From contig JAFLEE010000035.1 in assembly GCA_017302015.1 (NCBI GenBank), forward strand, positions 1 through 44,541: DNA of 44,541 nt, written 5' to 3'. The notes beneath the pieces were generated by a model. The model did no database searches. It saw only the letters and a program-made list of their open reading frames with translations, and had not been told where the DNA came from. Positions 1-8,991 of the stretch are shown here, piece after piece; within the stretch, counting starts at the first letter, position 1, and the number at the start of each line of letters is the position of its first letter. The position numbers and the translations under genes are program-made. This DNA is from Spirochaetota bacterium (lineage in GTDB: Bacteria > Spirochaetota > UBA12135 > COTS27 > JAFLEE01).

Positions 1-282
1 GGCGGGAGGGGCGGGCTTGGGCGCTGGTCCTTTCTTGGTCTCAGGCGCTTCGTCTTCCCCATCGGCCTCCGCCTCGGGCGCGGGGACGGGAGCGGCCTTC
101 GCGACGGGGATCCGGGCGCGCCGTTCCGTGAGCAGGGCAGAGCGCGCCGCTTGCACGGCGGGGGTCAGCACCGCCTCGAAGCGCTCCAGGTCGGCCGGAC
201 TGACCACTTCCGGCAATTCACCCTGGGCCAGCGCCATGACCGCGGCGGCGTTCTGTTTGACCTTATCTGCGTCGACGGCCAT
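1..282 (-). CDS. Unidentified protein, 3' end outside the window
   Basis: An open frame runs from ATG at 282 to the window edge, so only the first 94 residues are visible. It begins MAVDADKVKQNAAAVMALAQ, is helical up to about residue 60, then becomes a low-complexity Pro/Ala/Glu/Lys stretch that looks like a flexible linker. No signal peptide or known motif is visible. It starts 6 bp after the glycosyltransferase-like gene, with an AGGGA-type ribosome site inside that gene's end, so it is probably the next gene of the fliFGHI operon. A flagellar or export accessory role is suggested by position only. I do not recognise the family. Confidence 0.6.
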   Translation of the reverse strand, partial: MAVDADKVKQNAAAVMALAQGELPEVVSPADLERFEAVLTPAVQAARSALLTERRARIPVAKAAPVPAPEAEADGEDEAPETKKGPAPKPAPPA

Positions 283-288
283 GGCGGA

Positions 289-1209
289 TCATCCCTGGAG
301 GCGGGCCAGGAGTTCCCGGTCCGCCATGTTGCGGGTCCCCCGCCGTTCCCGGCGTTTTTTCGCTATTTGGCGCACGCGGCGCCATTCCCCGGGTCGACCA
401 CGCAGGAATGCGGAGACCAAGCGCCGGGCGAAGCGCCCCCGGGGCGGCCGCTCGAGGAAATGGGCGAGTTTCACGAGATCGAACTCGCGGCGGAAGACCG
501 TCGTACGCTCATGGGTGCGGTCCGCGCTGCTGAGCACGAATCGATCGTCCACCACCGAGGAGAGGCCGGCCTCCGCCGCCCTGAGCCAGAGGTCGAGGTG
601 CATGGCGAATAGGGAATCGAAGGAGGGATCGAAACCGCCCATCTCGAGAAAAATGCGGCGGGCGTAGATGGCCGCGCCGTGCCACGGGGCCGCGGAGCGC
701 TCGCCGTTGCGGGGGGCGCGCCTGGCCAATTCGAGGCTCTTCCCCGTTTCGCGCCACAAGTAGGCCGTCTCCTGCACCGCGGAGCCGAGACGCACGATCG
801 GCAGGACGGCGAAGCGCGGGGTCTCCTCGTCGAAACGGGAGAGGGCCTCCGCGTCCAGGATCTCCAGTCCGGCGCTGCACGGCAGGAGCGCCGTGAACTC
901 CGCGGGCGATTCGCGGAAGAACAGGTTGAGCACCTCCGCGGGGTGGCCGCTCTCCATGGGCAGGAAGATGCGCACCCGGGGGAAGGCCAGGAGGAACAGG
1001 TGGAGTTTCTCGGAATCGGCGAAGGTGCCCAGCAGGTCGATGAGGGACAACCGCACGCCCCCCTCCCGGGAACTCAGGCGTTCCTGGAGCGCCGCCACGC
1101 TTTCGGTGCGGAAATCGCCCCAACCATTGACGACGGCCACGTGGAGCCGCGGCGCCGCTTCGACTTCCCGGGCGGCGTTGAGTTCCCGGTAACTCGGGGC
1201 CCCCTTCAC
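289..1209 (-). CDS. GT2-like glycosyltransferase in the fliI operon
   Basis: A 306-residue protein. The start is GTG at 1209, whose GTGA overlaps the fliI stop, so it is translationally coupled to fliI. An alpha/beta N-terminus (RLHVAVVNGWGDFRTESVAA, from about residue 21) is followed near residues 180-215 by GAAIYARRIFLEMGGFDPSF and a DLWLRAAEAG segment. These resemble the acceptor-side region of family 2 glycosyltransferases, where a GGFD block is followed by an acidic residue and an LR(A) pair. A clear DXD motif was not located, so activity is uncertain. It occupies the slot where fliJ follows fliI in many spirochaetes, and its sequence is not FliJ-like. A role in flagellin glycosylation is an inference from position. 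Confidence 0.6.
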   Translation of the reverse strand: MKGAPSYRELNAAREVEAAPRLHVAVVNGWGDFRTESVAALQERLSSREGGVRLSLIDLLGTFADSEKLHLFLLAFPRVRIFLPMESGHPAEVLNLFFRESPAEFTALLPCSAGLEILDAEALSRFDEETPRFAVLPIVRLGSAVQETAYLWRETGKSLELARRAPRNGERSAAPWHGAAIYARRIFLEMGGFDPSFDSLFAMHLDLWLRAAEAGLSSVVDDRFVLSSADRTHERTTVFRREFDLVKLAHFLERPPRGRFARRLVSAFLRGRPGEWRRVRQIAKKRRERRGTRNMADRELLARLQG

Positions 1210-2579
1210 GCGGGCCCGCCCAGGACGGAGGTCCTCGCCCGGTTGCCGCGCAGGAGCCCCTCGCCCCGCGTCCGTCCCCCGGAGAGTGCTTTGAGGCGCT
1301 CCAAGGTTTCCGAACTGGCCGATTGCTCATGGATGCCCTGCTTGAGGAAGGCCTTGATCTCGGGGAGGTGGGCGATGGCCTGGTCGGCCACGGGATTCGT
1401 GCCCCGCACGTAGGCGCCGATATTGATGAGGTCCTCGATCTCCCGGTGGGTGGAGATCCACTCCCGCACCTGGTCGGCGGCCGCCTGGTGCTCGGCCTCG
1501 GTGATGTGGATCATCATCCGGCTGATGGAACCGGGCACGTCGATGGCCGGATATTGGTTTTTGTGGGCGAGGGCCCGGGACAAGACGATGTGGCCGTCGA
1601 CGATCCCGCGGATCGCGTCGGAGACCGGCTCGTCCAGGTCGTCGCCCTCGACGAGGACGTTGTAGAGCCCGGTGATGGTGCCCGTCTGGGTGGCGCCGGC
1701 GCGCTCCAGGACGCGTGCGAGCATGGCGGGGACGGAGGGGCCGTAGCCCCGCGAGATGGGGACTTCGCCGAGCGTGGCCCCGATCTCCCGCTGGGCCATG
1801 GCCGCCCGGGTCACGGAATCGACGATGAGCATCACGTGCTTGCCCTGCTCCCGGAAATACTCGGCGATCGTGGTGGCGGTATAGAGGCCCCTCACCCGGG
1901 CCAGCGGCGGGTCGTCGGCGGTGGCGACTACCATGACGCTGCGCTTCATGCCCTCGGGCCCGAGGTCCCGCTCCATGAACTCCTGGACTTCGCGGCGCCG
2001 CTCGCCCAGGAGCGCGATGACGTTGACATCGGCGCTCGTGTTGCGGGCGATCATGGAGAGCAGGGTCGATTTTCCGACCCCGGAGCCGGCGAAGATGCCG
2101 ATGCGCTGGCCGAGGCCGAGGGTGAGCAGGCCGTCGATGGCCCGCACGCCCGTCTCGATGGGGTCGGAGATGAGCTTGCGCTCGAGGATCCCCGCCGGGG
2201 TCGAGAAGATGCTGCGCGTGTTGTGGTAGAAATTGAGCGCTTGGCCGTCGAGGGATTGGCCGATGCCGTCGAGCACCCGGCCGAGCAGTTCCAGGCCGAC
2301 GGGGATCTCGAGGGTGCGCCCCTTGGTGAAGACCGGGCTGCCGCGCACGAGGCCGAAGGTGTCGGTGAGGGCCATCATCTGCACGCGCTTGTCGTCGCGG
2401 CTGACGACCTCGGCGAACGCGTGGCGCCCGTCGGGGAGGTGGATGGTCGCCAGTTCCCCCACCCCGCACTCGGGCCCCTTGCTCTGGATGAGGAGCCCCT
2501 GGATGCTCTGCACCTCGCCCCAGGAGCGGATGGTGTCCGTCTGGTCGAGGAGCGTCTCGTACTTGTCGAAAAGGCCCAT
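1206..2579 (-). CDS. fliI: Flagellar export ATPase FliI
   Basis: FliI is the F1-beta-like ATPase of the flagellar type III export gate, acting at the cytoplasmic face of the basal body. The protein is 457 residues, the usual size. The Walker A loop GSGVGKST lies near residues 165-172, GERRREV near 192 and the Walker B strand MLIVDS near 250. A typical FliI C-terminus ends in a short basic tail. I prefer ATG at 2579, which overlaps the fliH stop as TGATG and has AAAGGG upstream. GTG at 2582 would add one residue. It is cotranscribed with fliF, fliG and fliH. Identification is secure. Confidence 0.97.
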   Translation of the reverse strand: MGLFDKYETLLDQTDTIRSWGEVQSIQGLLIQSKGPECGVGELATIHLPDGRHAFAEVVSRDDKRVQMMALTDTFGLVRGSPVFTKGRTLEIPVGLELLGRVLDGIGQSLDGQALNFYHNTRSIFSTPAGILERKLISDPIETGVRAIDGLLTLGLGQRIGIFAGSGVGKSTLLSMIARNTSADVNVIALLGERRREVQEFMERDLGPEGMKRSVMVVATADDPPLARVRGLYTATTIAEYFREQGKHVMLIVDSVTRAAMAQREIGATLGEVPISRGYGPSVPAMLARVLERAGATQTGTITGLYNVLVEGDDLDEPVSDAIRGIVDGHIVLSRALAHKNQYPAIDVPGSISRMMIHITEAEHQAAADQVREWISTHREIEDLINIGAYVRGTNPVADQAIAHLPEIKAFLKQGIHEQSASSETLERLKALSGGRTRGEGLLRGNRARTSVLGGPA

Positions 2580-3487
2580 CACATCCCTTTGATCGGCTGG
2601 ATGTTCTTGATGGCGGTCTCGATCTCGTCGAGTTGGGCCGAGATGCGCGCGTCGACGTCGCCGAAGTCGGTCTCGATGATGCAGCCGCCCTTCTCCACGT
2701 TGGGGTCCTCGAGGACGTTCACGTTCTCGATGTTGTTGAGCATGCGGTAGAAGTCGTCCTTATGCCGCGTGGTGAGCTCCATGTCGGAGATGTTGACGCG
2801 GATGGTCACCTGGGCGCGGCCCTTGATCTTGCGCAGCGCCTCGCTGACGTTGCGCAGGATGACCGCCTGGTCGCTCTCGGTGATCGCCTTGACCACCTTG
2901 CGGGCGATGAGGATGGCGATGTTGACGAGCTGCTTCTCGCTCGATTCGATGATGTCGTTGCGCTTGTTGATCGTCTCGGCGAGGATCTTCTCGAGGCGCT
3001 GGAGCATGCGCCCCAATTCGACCTTCCCCTCGTCGAAGGCCTTCTCCAGGCCCTGGGCGAAGCCGGCGTCGTAGGCCTCCTTGTCGAGGACGGCCTTGCG
3101 CTCCTCGGCGGCGCGCACGACGCCCTCGGCCTCGCGCTTGGCCTTCTGGACGAGCTCCTCGGCCTCGCGCTTGGCCTGCTCGAGGATCTGGCGGTGCTCC
3201 TCGTTGGCGGTCTTGATGCGCTGGAAGGCGCCCGCCTCGGCGCGCTCGATGATGCGCCGGGCCTCGCTCTCGGTGTTGCGGATGAGGCTGCGCTGGTCCT
3301 CCTCGAACTCGTGGCGCTGCTTGCTGATCTCCTCCTGCACCTCGGCGAGGGAGGGGCCGTGCACCGTCTCGCCCACGACCTCCTGGGAGACGCGAAGCTC
3401 CTCGAGGCTCTTGAACGGGGGCGCGGGGACCTTGAAGGCCTTGGGGGCGGGGCGCCCCGTGGGCATGCGCAGGATTCGGTTGGCCAT
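2579..3487 (-). CDS. fliH: Flagellar assembly protein FliH
   Basis: FliH binds and regulates FliI and links it to the C ring. The 302-residue protein has a Pro-rich N-terminus, a long charged coiled coil from about 50 to 165 (Glu/Lys/Arg/Ala-rich) and a C-terminal globular domain. That domain contains the block GGCIIETDFG followed by DARISAQLDEIE near 275-293, which resembles spirochaete FliH. It starts 2 bp after the fliG stop and overlaps fliI, so fliG-fliH-fliI form one tightly packed unit. Its length is near that of spirochaete FliH and longer than the enterobacterial protein. Confidence 0.93.
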   Translation of the reverse strand: MANRILRMPTGRPAPKAFKVPAPPFKSLEELRVSQEVVGETVHGPSLAEVQEEISKQRHEFEEDQRSLIRNTESEARRIIERAEAGAFQRIKTANEEHRQILEQAKREAEELVQKAKREAEGVVRAAEERKAVLDKEAYDAGFAQGLEKAFDEGKVELGRMLQRLEKILAETINKRNDIIESSEKQLVNIAILIARKVVKAITESDQAVILRNVSEALRKIKGRAQVTIRVNISDMELTTRHKDDFYRMLNNIENVNVLEDPNVEKGGCIIETDFGDVDARISAQLDEIETAIKNIQPIKGM

Positions 3488-3489
3488 GG

Positions 3490-4509
3490 TTACACCACCA
3501 TCTCATCTTCGCCCGAGCGGGCGATGACGACTTCGCCGTCTTCCTCGAGTTTGCGGATGACGTTCACGATCTTCTGCTGGGCCTCTTCCACGTCGCTCAT
3601 GCGGGTCGGCCCCATGAACTCCATGTCCTCGCGCAGGAGGGTCACCGCGCGCTTGGACATGTTGCGGAAGATCTTCTCCTTCACCTCGTCGTCCACCGAT
3701 TTCAGGGCCTTGGCGAGCTCGTTGTTGTCCACCTCGCGCAGCACCTTCTGGATCGACTTGTCGTCGAGGAGCACGATGTCCTCGAACACGAACATGCGCT
3801 TCTTGATCTCCTCGGCGAGTTCGGGGTCCTCCTCTTCGAGGGTCTCGATGATCGTCTTCTCCGTGGAGCGGTCGGCCATGTTGAGCACCTCGACGATGGC
3901 GTCGATGCCCCCGGCGGAGGTGAAATCCTCGCTGGCGATGGTGGAGAGTTTGCGCTCGAGCACCCGCTCGACCTCGCGCAGCACCTCGGGGGTGGTGCGC
4001 TGCATCTTGGCCACGCGCTTGGCGACCTCGGCCTGGATCTCCACCGGCAGTTCCTTGAGCACCTCGGAGGCCTTCTTCGGCTCGAGGTAGGCGAGCACCA
4101 GGGCGATGGTCTGGGGGTGCTCCGATTGGAGGAAGTTCACGAGGTGCTGGGGGTCGGTGCGCCGCACGAAGTCGAAGGGCTTCACCTGGAGGCTGCTGGT
4201 GAGCCGGTTGACGATGTCCATGGCCTTCTGGCTGCCGAGGGAGCGCTCGAGCACCTCGCGGGCGTAGTCGATGCCGCCGTTCAGGATGAAGTCCTGGGCG
4301 ACCATGAGCTCGTGGAATTCCTTGAGGACCGCCTCCTTCTGGGCGGGGTCGATGTGCTCGATGCGCGCGATCTCGAAGGTGAGCGCCTCCACCTCCTCGT
4401 CCTTGAGGTGCTTCATGACCTCGGCCGAGCGCTCGGCGCCCAGGGAGATCATGAAGATGGCGGCCTTCTGGCGGCCGCTGAGTTTGGTTGCTTCTTTGCT
4501 TTCTGCCAT
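3490..4509 (-). CDS. fliG: Flagellar motor switch protein FliG
   Basis: FliG is the C-ring protein that contacts the stator and the FliF C-terminus. The protein is 339 residues. The EHPQT signature of the middle domain lies at 130-134, the MFVFEDI segment at 239-245, and a charged C-terminal torque helix follows (DNNELAKALKSVDDEVKEK). The extreme C-terminus ARSGEDEMVV closely resembles that of spirochaete FliG, one of the best taxonomic clues here. ATG at 4509 has GGGGAAAC upstream and follows the fliF stop by 26 bp. Confidence 0.97.
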   Translation of the reverse strand: MAESKEATKLSGRQKAAIFMISLGAERSAEVMKHLKDEEVEALTFEIARIEHIDPAQKEAVLKEFHELMVAQDFILNGGIDYAREVLERSLGSQKAMDIVNRLTSSLQVKPFDFVRRTDPQHLVNFLQSEHPQTIALVLAYLEPKKASEVLKELPVEIQAEVAKRVAKMQRTTPEVLREVERVLERKLSTIASEDFTSAGGIDAIVEVLNMADRSTEKTIIETLEEEDPELAEEIKKRMFVFEDIVLLDDKSIQKVLREVDNNELAKALKSVDDEVKEKIFRNMSKRAVTLLREDMEFMGPTRMSDVEEAQQKIVNVIRKLEEDGEVVIARSGEDEMVV

Positions 4510-4535
4510 GTGTTTCCCCGGGGTATTTTAACCCG

Positions 4536-6236
4536 TCACTCCTCGGCGATCCAGGACCGGATGAGTTTGGCCACGTCCTCGGGGCGCTCGGCGGCCAATT
4601 GCTCGGCCCGCTCCTGGAGGTCCATGCGCTTCTTGTCGGCCTCGGAGAGGGTCTCCACGGGGGTGTCCGTCTCCAGGGCGCGCAGGGCCTCGTCGCGCTG
4701 CATCTGGCGCTGGCGGGCGAGTTCGCGCTCGCGCAGGCGCTGGCGGCGGATCATCTCCTGGCGGATGAGGCGCCAGGCGATGGAGAGGACGAAGATGCCG
4801 ATGAGGCCCAGGAGCGAGTAGAGCATGGTGCGCTCGAGGCGCCGCTGCTTCAGGTAGGCCTCGTCTTCCTTGCGGAATTGCTCGCCCCGGTCGAAGGGCA
4901 CGTTGCGCACGACGACGAGGTCGCCCCGGCCGCCGTCGTAATTGATGGCGCCGCGCACCGTGTCGGCCAGTTTCTGGAGGTCCTCGGTCGGATAGGGGAT
5001 GTAGCGGCGCTTGAAGCCGTCGTTCTCGGTCAGCGGCTTGCCCTCGGCGTCGAGTTCCTTCTTCCAATCGCCGTCGACGATCACCGAGACCGATTTGCGC
5101 CGGATCTCCACGGCCCCCGCCACCACGCTGGTGCGCTTCTCGCCGTTGACGAAGTTCTCGATGTCCTCGTCCTTGTTGTAGGTGTTCCAGCGGCTGACCT
5201 GCTCCTTGTAGCCGGGGGGGAGGTTGGGCTCCTGCCCGGGGGGCCCCTCGGGGACGTGTCCCTGCCCCTTGTAGGACTCCTTCGTCTTCTTGCGGGAGAC
5301 GTGGAGGGTGTCGAGCACGCGGCTATCGTCGTAGGCGAGGCCCGGGGTGCGGGGCTTGACCACGATGGGGAGGATGTCCTTCTGCTCGTACTGCTTGCGG
5401 TCGAAGGAAAGTTCGAGGTCGACGGCCACCTTGTAGCGGTCGGCGGGCAGCACCCCGAGGAGCGAGGTGCGCACGAGGTCCTCGATCTTGGCCCGCTCCC
5501 GGTCCTTGATGCGGTTCTCCTCGATGGCCTGCTTGATGTGGTTCTCGTACTCGTCGTCGGTGAAATCGTTGATCTGGCGGCCGCTGCCGTCGGAGATGGT
5601 GATGTTCTCCCGGGTGATGCCGTCGATGCCGAGGGCGATGATGCGCTCCACGCCCTTGACGACCTTCTTGTCCTTGAGGAGTTCGGTGAAGCCGGGGGAC
5701 GGGACCAGGGTGACCGCCGCCGTCACCGGTTTGTCCTTCTCGGTGTAGAGCGACCGGTTGGGCATGGTGAGGGTGACCTTGGCGGACTCCACCCACTCGA
5801 GGCTCTGCAGGTGCTTCTGCATCTCGCCCTCGATGGCGCGGCGCAGGTTCACGTTGCGGTCGAACTCGGTGGTGGTCCACTTCTGCATGTCGAAGAGTTC
5901 CCAGCCCTTGATGCCCGCGGGCATCTTGTTCTCCTGGACGAGCTTCATGCGCACCGTGCGGGCGGTGGCCTCGTCCTTCACCATGACGTACTTGTCGTCC
6001 TTGGTGGTGAAGGAGACCTTCATGTCCTGGAGCGTCTTGGTGACCACGGCGTATTGTTCCGGGGTCAGGGGGCGCTGGAGCAGGAGCGATTCGGGGGATT
6101 TCTTGGAATAGAGGAGGGTGAAGGCCACGGCCGCCACCGCCACCGCCAGCACGCCGCCGGCGATGGCCTTCTGCTTGCCGGGCAATTTGACGAACGCCTC
6201 GCTGAGGCGTTTCCAGAGTTCTTGAAGCCGGTTCAT
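4536..6236 (-). CDS. fliF: Flagellar MS-ring protein FliF
   Basis: FliF forms the MS ring in the cytoplasmic membrane, the base of the flagellar motor. From ATG at 6236 the protein is 566 residues, typical for the family. A transmembrane helix lies near residues 20-34 (AIAGGVLAVAVAAVAFTLLY), followed by the periplasmic ring-building domains. A second helix (MLYSLLGLIGIFVLSIAW) lies near 465-485, and a charged cytoplasmic tail ending RPEDVAKLIRSWIAEE is the FliG-binding segment. An in-frame GTG at 6278 would add 14 residues, but ATG 6236 has a G-run ribosome site. It is the first gene of the minus-strand flagellar block. No fliE or flgBC lies upstream, which is unusual for spirochaetes. Confidence 0.96.
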   Translation of the reverse strand: MNRLQELWKRLSEAFVKLPGKQKAIAGGVLAVAVAAVAFTLLYSKKSPESLLLQRPLTPEQYAVVTKTLQDMKVSFTTKDDKYVMVKDEATARTVRMKLVQENKMPAGIKGWELFDMQKWTTTEFDRNVNLRRAIEGEMQKHLQSLEWVESAKVTLTMPNRSLYTEKDKPVTAAVTLVPSPGFTELLKDKKVVKGVERIIALGIDGITRENITISDGSGRQINDFTDDEYENHIKQAIEENRIKDRERAKIEDLVRTSLLGVLPADRYKVAVDLELSFDRKQYEQKDILPIVVKPRTPGLAYDDSRVLDTLHVSRKKTKESYKGQGHVPEGPPGQEPNLPPGYKEQVSRWNTYNKDEDIENFVNGEKRTSVVAGAVEIRRKSVSVIVDGDWKKELDAEGKPLTENDGFKRRYIPYPTEDLQKLADTVRGAINYDGGRGDLVVVRNVPFDRGEQFRKEDEAYLKQRRLERTMLYSLLGLIGIFVLSIAWRLIRQEMIRRQRLRERELARQRQMQRDEALRALETDTPVETLSEADKKRMDLQERAEQLAAERPEDVAKLIRSWIAEE

Positions 6237-6378
6237 GTCGCCCCCCCCGGTGCCCCGAACCCCTCCGGCCCGAAACACGCGGTGTGATGCCGCGCCTTCT
6301 GCAACCTCGTGCTGCGACGCGATACATGTCCACCGCCTCTTGCGGCTTCTCTATTTCCGATCATCGGCCGCCCCGGAT

Positions 6379-6406
6379 AATTCTGTAGTCATTTTTTTAC
6401 AGAATT
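6379..6406. promoter_or_regulatory. Perfect 9-bp inverted repeat between divergent fliF and a secreted-protein gene
   Basis: AATTCTGTA (6379-6387) and its exact reverse complement TACAGAATT (6398-6406) are separated by a T-rich 10-bp spacer. It lies in the 286-bp divergent intergenic region, about 140 bp upstream of fliF and 117 bp upstream of the gene at 6523. It could be an operator for a dimeric regulator or a hairpin. The sequence does not decide which. The surrounding region is clearly more AT-rich than the genes. Confidence 0.4.
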
Positions 6407-6522
6407 CGGCCGATACTTGGGGATTTCCCTCCCCGGAGCGAATTCGAGCGATAATTCAGGGAATATTGCGATCCAGGGCCCTAAAAAAGCCGATGATTTG
6501 AGGGTCCCTCCCTAAGTACCCC

Positions 6523-8985
6523 ATGACTTTCTTCAATAATGGCGCGCGAGTTTTGTCTTTTTTAGGCTTCTGGGGACTCATGGGAGCCTTCGCCGCCACC
6601 CTCCCCACGGCTGTGGTGGAGGAATGTTCCGGAAATACCGCCATTTTGCGCCTCTACCCCGAATCCGGGCAGGTTTTGGACTATCCGAGCGATGGCCTCG
6701 TTTCCAATATGGTGCTCTACAGCATCCAGGCCGGCGAAGTGAGGGCGAGGCTCCGCTACATCCGCAAATCCCCTCCCCGGCTGGAGGCGGAAGTCTTAAC
6801 TGGGAAGGTTAGGCGGGGAGACCCCATCTCATTGTCCCTGGCGCTCAGTTGGGAGCACCTTTTCAGCCATTGGGACGCCAGCCGCATCGCGGCCTATTAC
6901 CGGGCCCGGGTCGAAGAACACTCGGCCCATCTGCTCGATCTCGAGGTTTCCCGCCTGGCCTACGCCCTCGGGTTCACCGTCCGATATGACCTGCGCACCG
7001 AAGAGGGGGTCGAGGCCTTCCTCGCCCGGGCCATGGACAGCCTCGCCCAAAAAGATCCCCGAACCCGCAGGGCCTGGCAGCGCTATGGCCTGCTCCTCTA
7101 CCGCCATTTCGTCCTCGGGCAGAATATCGCGGGAACGGTCGATCTTTTCTTGGATGGGGAAAGCATCCCCGAAACCCTCGATGACGGCCTATTCCTGCGG
7201 GCCGTCGTTCACGGCGAGCAGGGCCGCACGAACCTCGCCCTCGCCGATCTGGGCCGCATCCTCGACCGCAAGAAGTCCATCGCCATGGTGGTGAAAGCTT
7301 CCCTCCTACTGGCCAGATGGCGCCTCGACTTGGGGGATACCAACGCGTGCCTGAAGTACCTGAAGGCCCTGGTCGACGACCCACGGACCGCCGAGGCCGG
7401 GGACGCCTATCAGGACGAAGCGCGATTGGAATACGCGGGGCTCCTCACAAAAATCGGCGTCCTCGACCCGGCGAGAAAGGCGATCCTCCAGATCCGCCAG
7501 GATCCGGGCAACCCGGGAGTGCTCGCCCGGGTCTGGTTCCTCGAATACAGCCTTTTGGGCCGCTTCCCCGGAAACGAGGCCGAGGCACGGCGCCTGAAGG
7601 AGGGCTTCGAGGCGACCTTTCCCGATTCCCCCCTTTTGAGCGAGTTCGATTGGATCCAAGCCCAAGACGCCGTGGCGCGATCCCCCCTTCCCGGCCTTCG
7701 CCGCTTCGATGCCCTAAGCGAGGTCATGAAACGTTGGCCTACCCATGCGGCCGGCGTTCGCGCGTACCACCGCCTCGCCCGGGCCGCCGCCGAACTCGGG
7801 GAGTGGTCGGAACTCGCCCGACTCCTCACCCAAACAAAGACGGTCTTCCCCGCGGGGCCCAGGGCCTGGTCACCGATCCCCACACTTCTGCCGACGATGA
7901 AGGCGGCCATCCTCGCCGAAGGCGGCGAAGCGTCCTATCCGCGTCCCCTGGTGAACGACACTTATTTCTTCAACCTGCTCGAGGATACCCGCACCAATTA
8001 CGCCCCGGGCCCGGGACGGGAGAACTCCAGGCTCTCCCGGTTCAACCAGGAACTCTCCCTGCTCCGTTGGATTGTAGATCCCGTGCTGGAGCAATACGGG
8101 GTCTACGATCCCGAACTCGTCTCCGAATGCTTGGAAACCCTTTATGACCTCGCCCAGGTCCGCGCCGTGGATCCCCTGGGACGGACCAAGGAACTCCGCC
8201 GCCTCTCCCGGGCCCCGAGTTTCCCCCCTCCCGCCAGGAGCATGCTCTCCTGGAAGACCTTCACCACCTTCACGAATGTCGACCCCGCCTACGCGGAAAA
8301 GAACGCCCTGGAGATCCTGCGCCTGGGCGCAGACGCCCGCCATGTGGACGGGATCTTCGATTGGTACGAGAAGACCCTGCGCGGGGAGTTCGATCCCCGG
8401 GTCATCGTGCTAAGGTTCGAGCGCCTGCGAAAATCCTACGATCGGCTGGACCTCCGCCTGTCCGACCTGCGCCGGCGCATGGCCTCCTGGCCCCAGGCCC
8501 CCGAACTCTTGGCCCGTTTGGCCGCCGGAGAAGTCCCCGGTCGGCCCGAGCATGCCATCGTGTGGAACGCCGCCAACGGCTTCGAGGCGTTCCCGCTGCG
8601 GCGCGATCTGCGCGACTTGGGCACGAACCTCGGCTGCCTCATCCTCCAATCGGAAGGCCCGCGCGCCGGGCTGGAAACCCGATTCCTCACCCTCCGGGCC
8701 CGCGACTTCCATTTCCTCTCCGTCACCGTCCTCCAGCCCGATGCCGAGACGGCGGACCAGATGGACGGGGGAACCTTCTGGTGGCAAGGTTGGGACCAGA
8801 CCGATTGGTCGCCGGCCCAGAAGATCCCCTTTCTCTTCCTCGGCAGTGGCGAGGTCACGGCCGTCGTCCCCCTGGACCGGGCGGAATGGAAGGACTCGGT
8901 GAAGCGCCTCCGGCTTGATTTCTTCACCGAGGCCCTGCCCTCGCGCCGCGTGAAGATCCACCTGAAAGAGATCGCGCTCTACTGA
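6523..8985 (+). CDS. Large exported protein with helical (TPR-like) repeats
   Basis: An 820-residue protein with no family I can name. An N-terminal signal peptide is likely (hydrophobic VLSFLGFWGLMGAFA with cleavage after AFA near residue 24). After a small beta-rich section (about 35-95) comes a long alpha-helical solenoid from about 115 to 480, with paired helices of TPR or Sel1 size (for example AMVVKASLLLARWRLDLGDT). The last 130 residues are Trp/Phe/Leu-rich beta segments (GGTFWWQGWDQTDWSP) that could be a carbohydrate-binding-like sandwich. It is divergent from fliF and only 6 bp upstream of the EamA gene, so the two are probably cotranscribed. The start is the first ATG of the frame; a GAGGG lies upstream. 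Confidence 0.75.
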   Translation: MTFFNNGARVLSFLGFWGLMGAFAATLPTAVVEECSGNTAILRLYPESGQVLDYPSDGLVSNMVLYSIQAGEVRARLRYIRKSPPRLEAEVLTGKVRRGDPISLSLALSWEHLFSHWDASRIAAYYRARVEEHSAHLLDLEVSRLAYALGFTVRYDLRTEEGVEAFLARAMDSLAQKDPRTRRAWQRYGLLLYRHFVLGQNIAGTVDLFLDGESIPETLDDGLFLRAVVHGEQGRTNLALADLGRILDRKKSIAMVVKASLLLARWRLDLGDTNACLKYLKALVDDPRTAEAGDAYQDEARLEYAGLLTKIGVLDPARKAILQIRQDPGNPGVLARVWFLEYSLLGRFPGNEAEARRLKEGFEATFPDSPLLSEFDWIQAQDAVARSPLPGLRRFDALSEVMKRWPTHAAGVRAYHRLARAAAELGEWSELARLLTQTKTVFPAGPRAWSPIPTLLPTMKAAILAEGGEASYPRPLVNDTYFFNLLEDTRTNYAPGPGRENSRLSRFNQELSLLRWIVDPVLEQYGVYDPELVSECLETLYDLAQVRAVDPLGRTKELRRLSRAPSFPPPARSMLSWKTFTTFTNVDPAYAEKNALEILRLGADARHVDGIFDWYEKTLRGEFDPRVIVLRFERLRKSYDRLDLRLSDLRRRMASWPQAPELLARLAAGEVPGRPEHAIVWNAANGFEAFPLRRDLRDLGTNLGCLILQSEGPRAGLETRFLTLRARDFHFLSVTVLQPDAETADQMDGGTFWWQGWDQTDWSPAQKIPFLFLGSGEVTAVVPLDRAEWKDSVKRLRLDFFTEALPSRRVKIHLKEIALY

Positions 8986-8991
8986 GGCCCC

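Noticed and set aside
4488-6287. Long plus-strand open frame opposite fliF (and similar long antisense frames opposite the oxidoreductases and the branching enzyme)
   Set aside because: These are GC-rich shadow frames with low-complexity Leu/Val/Asp/His content and no homology; the other strand holds well-conserved genes.
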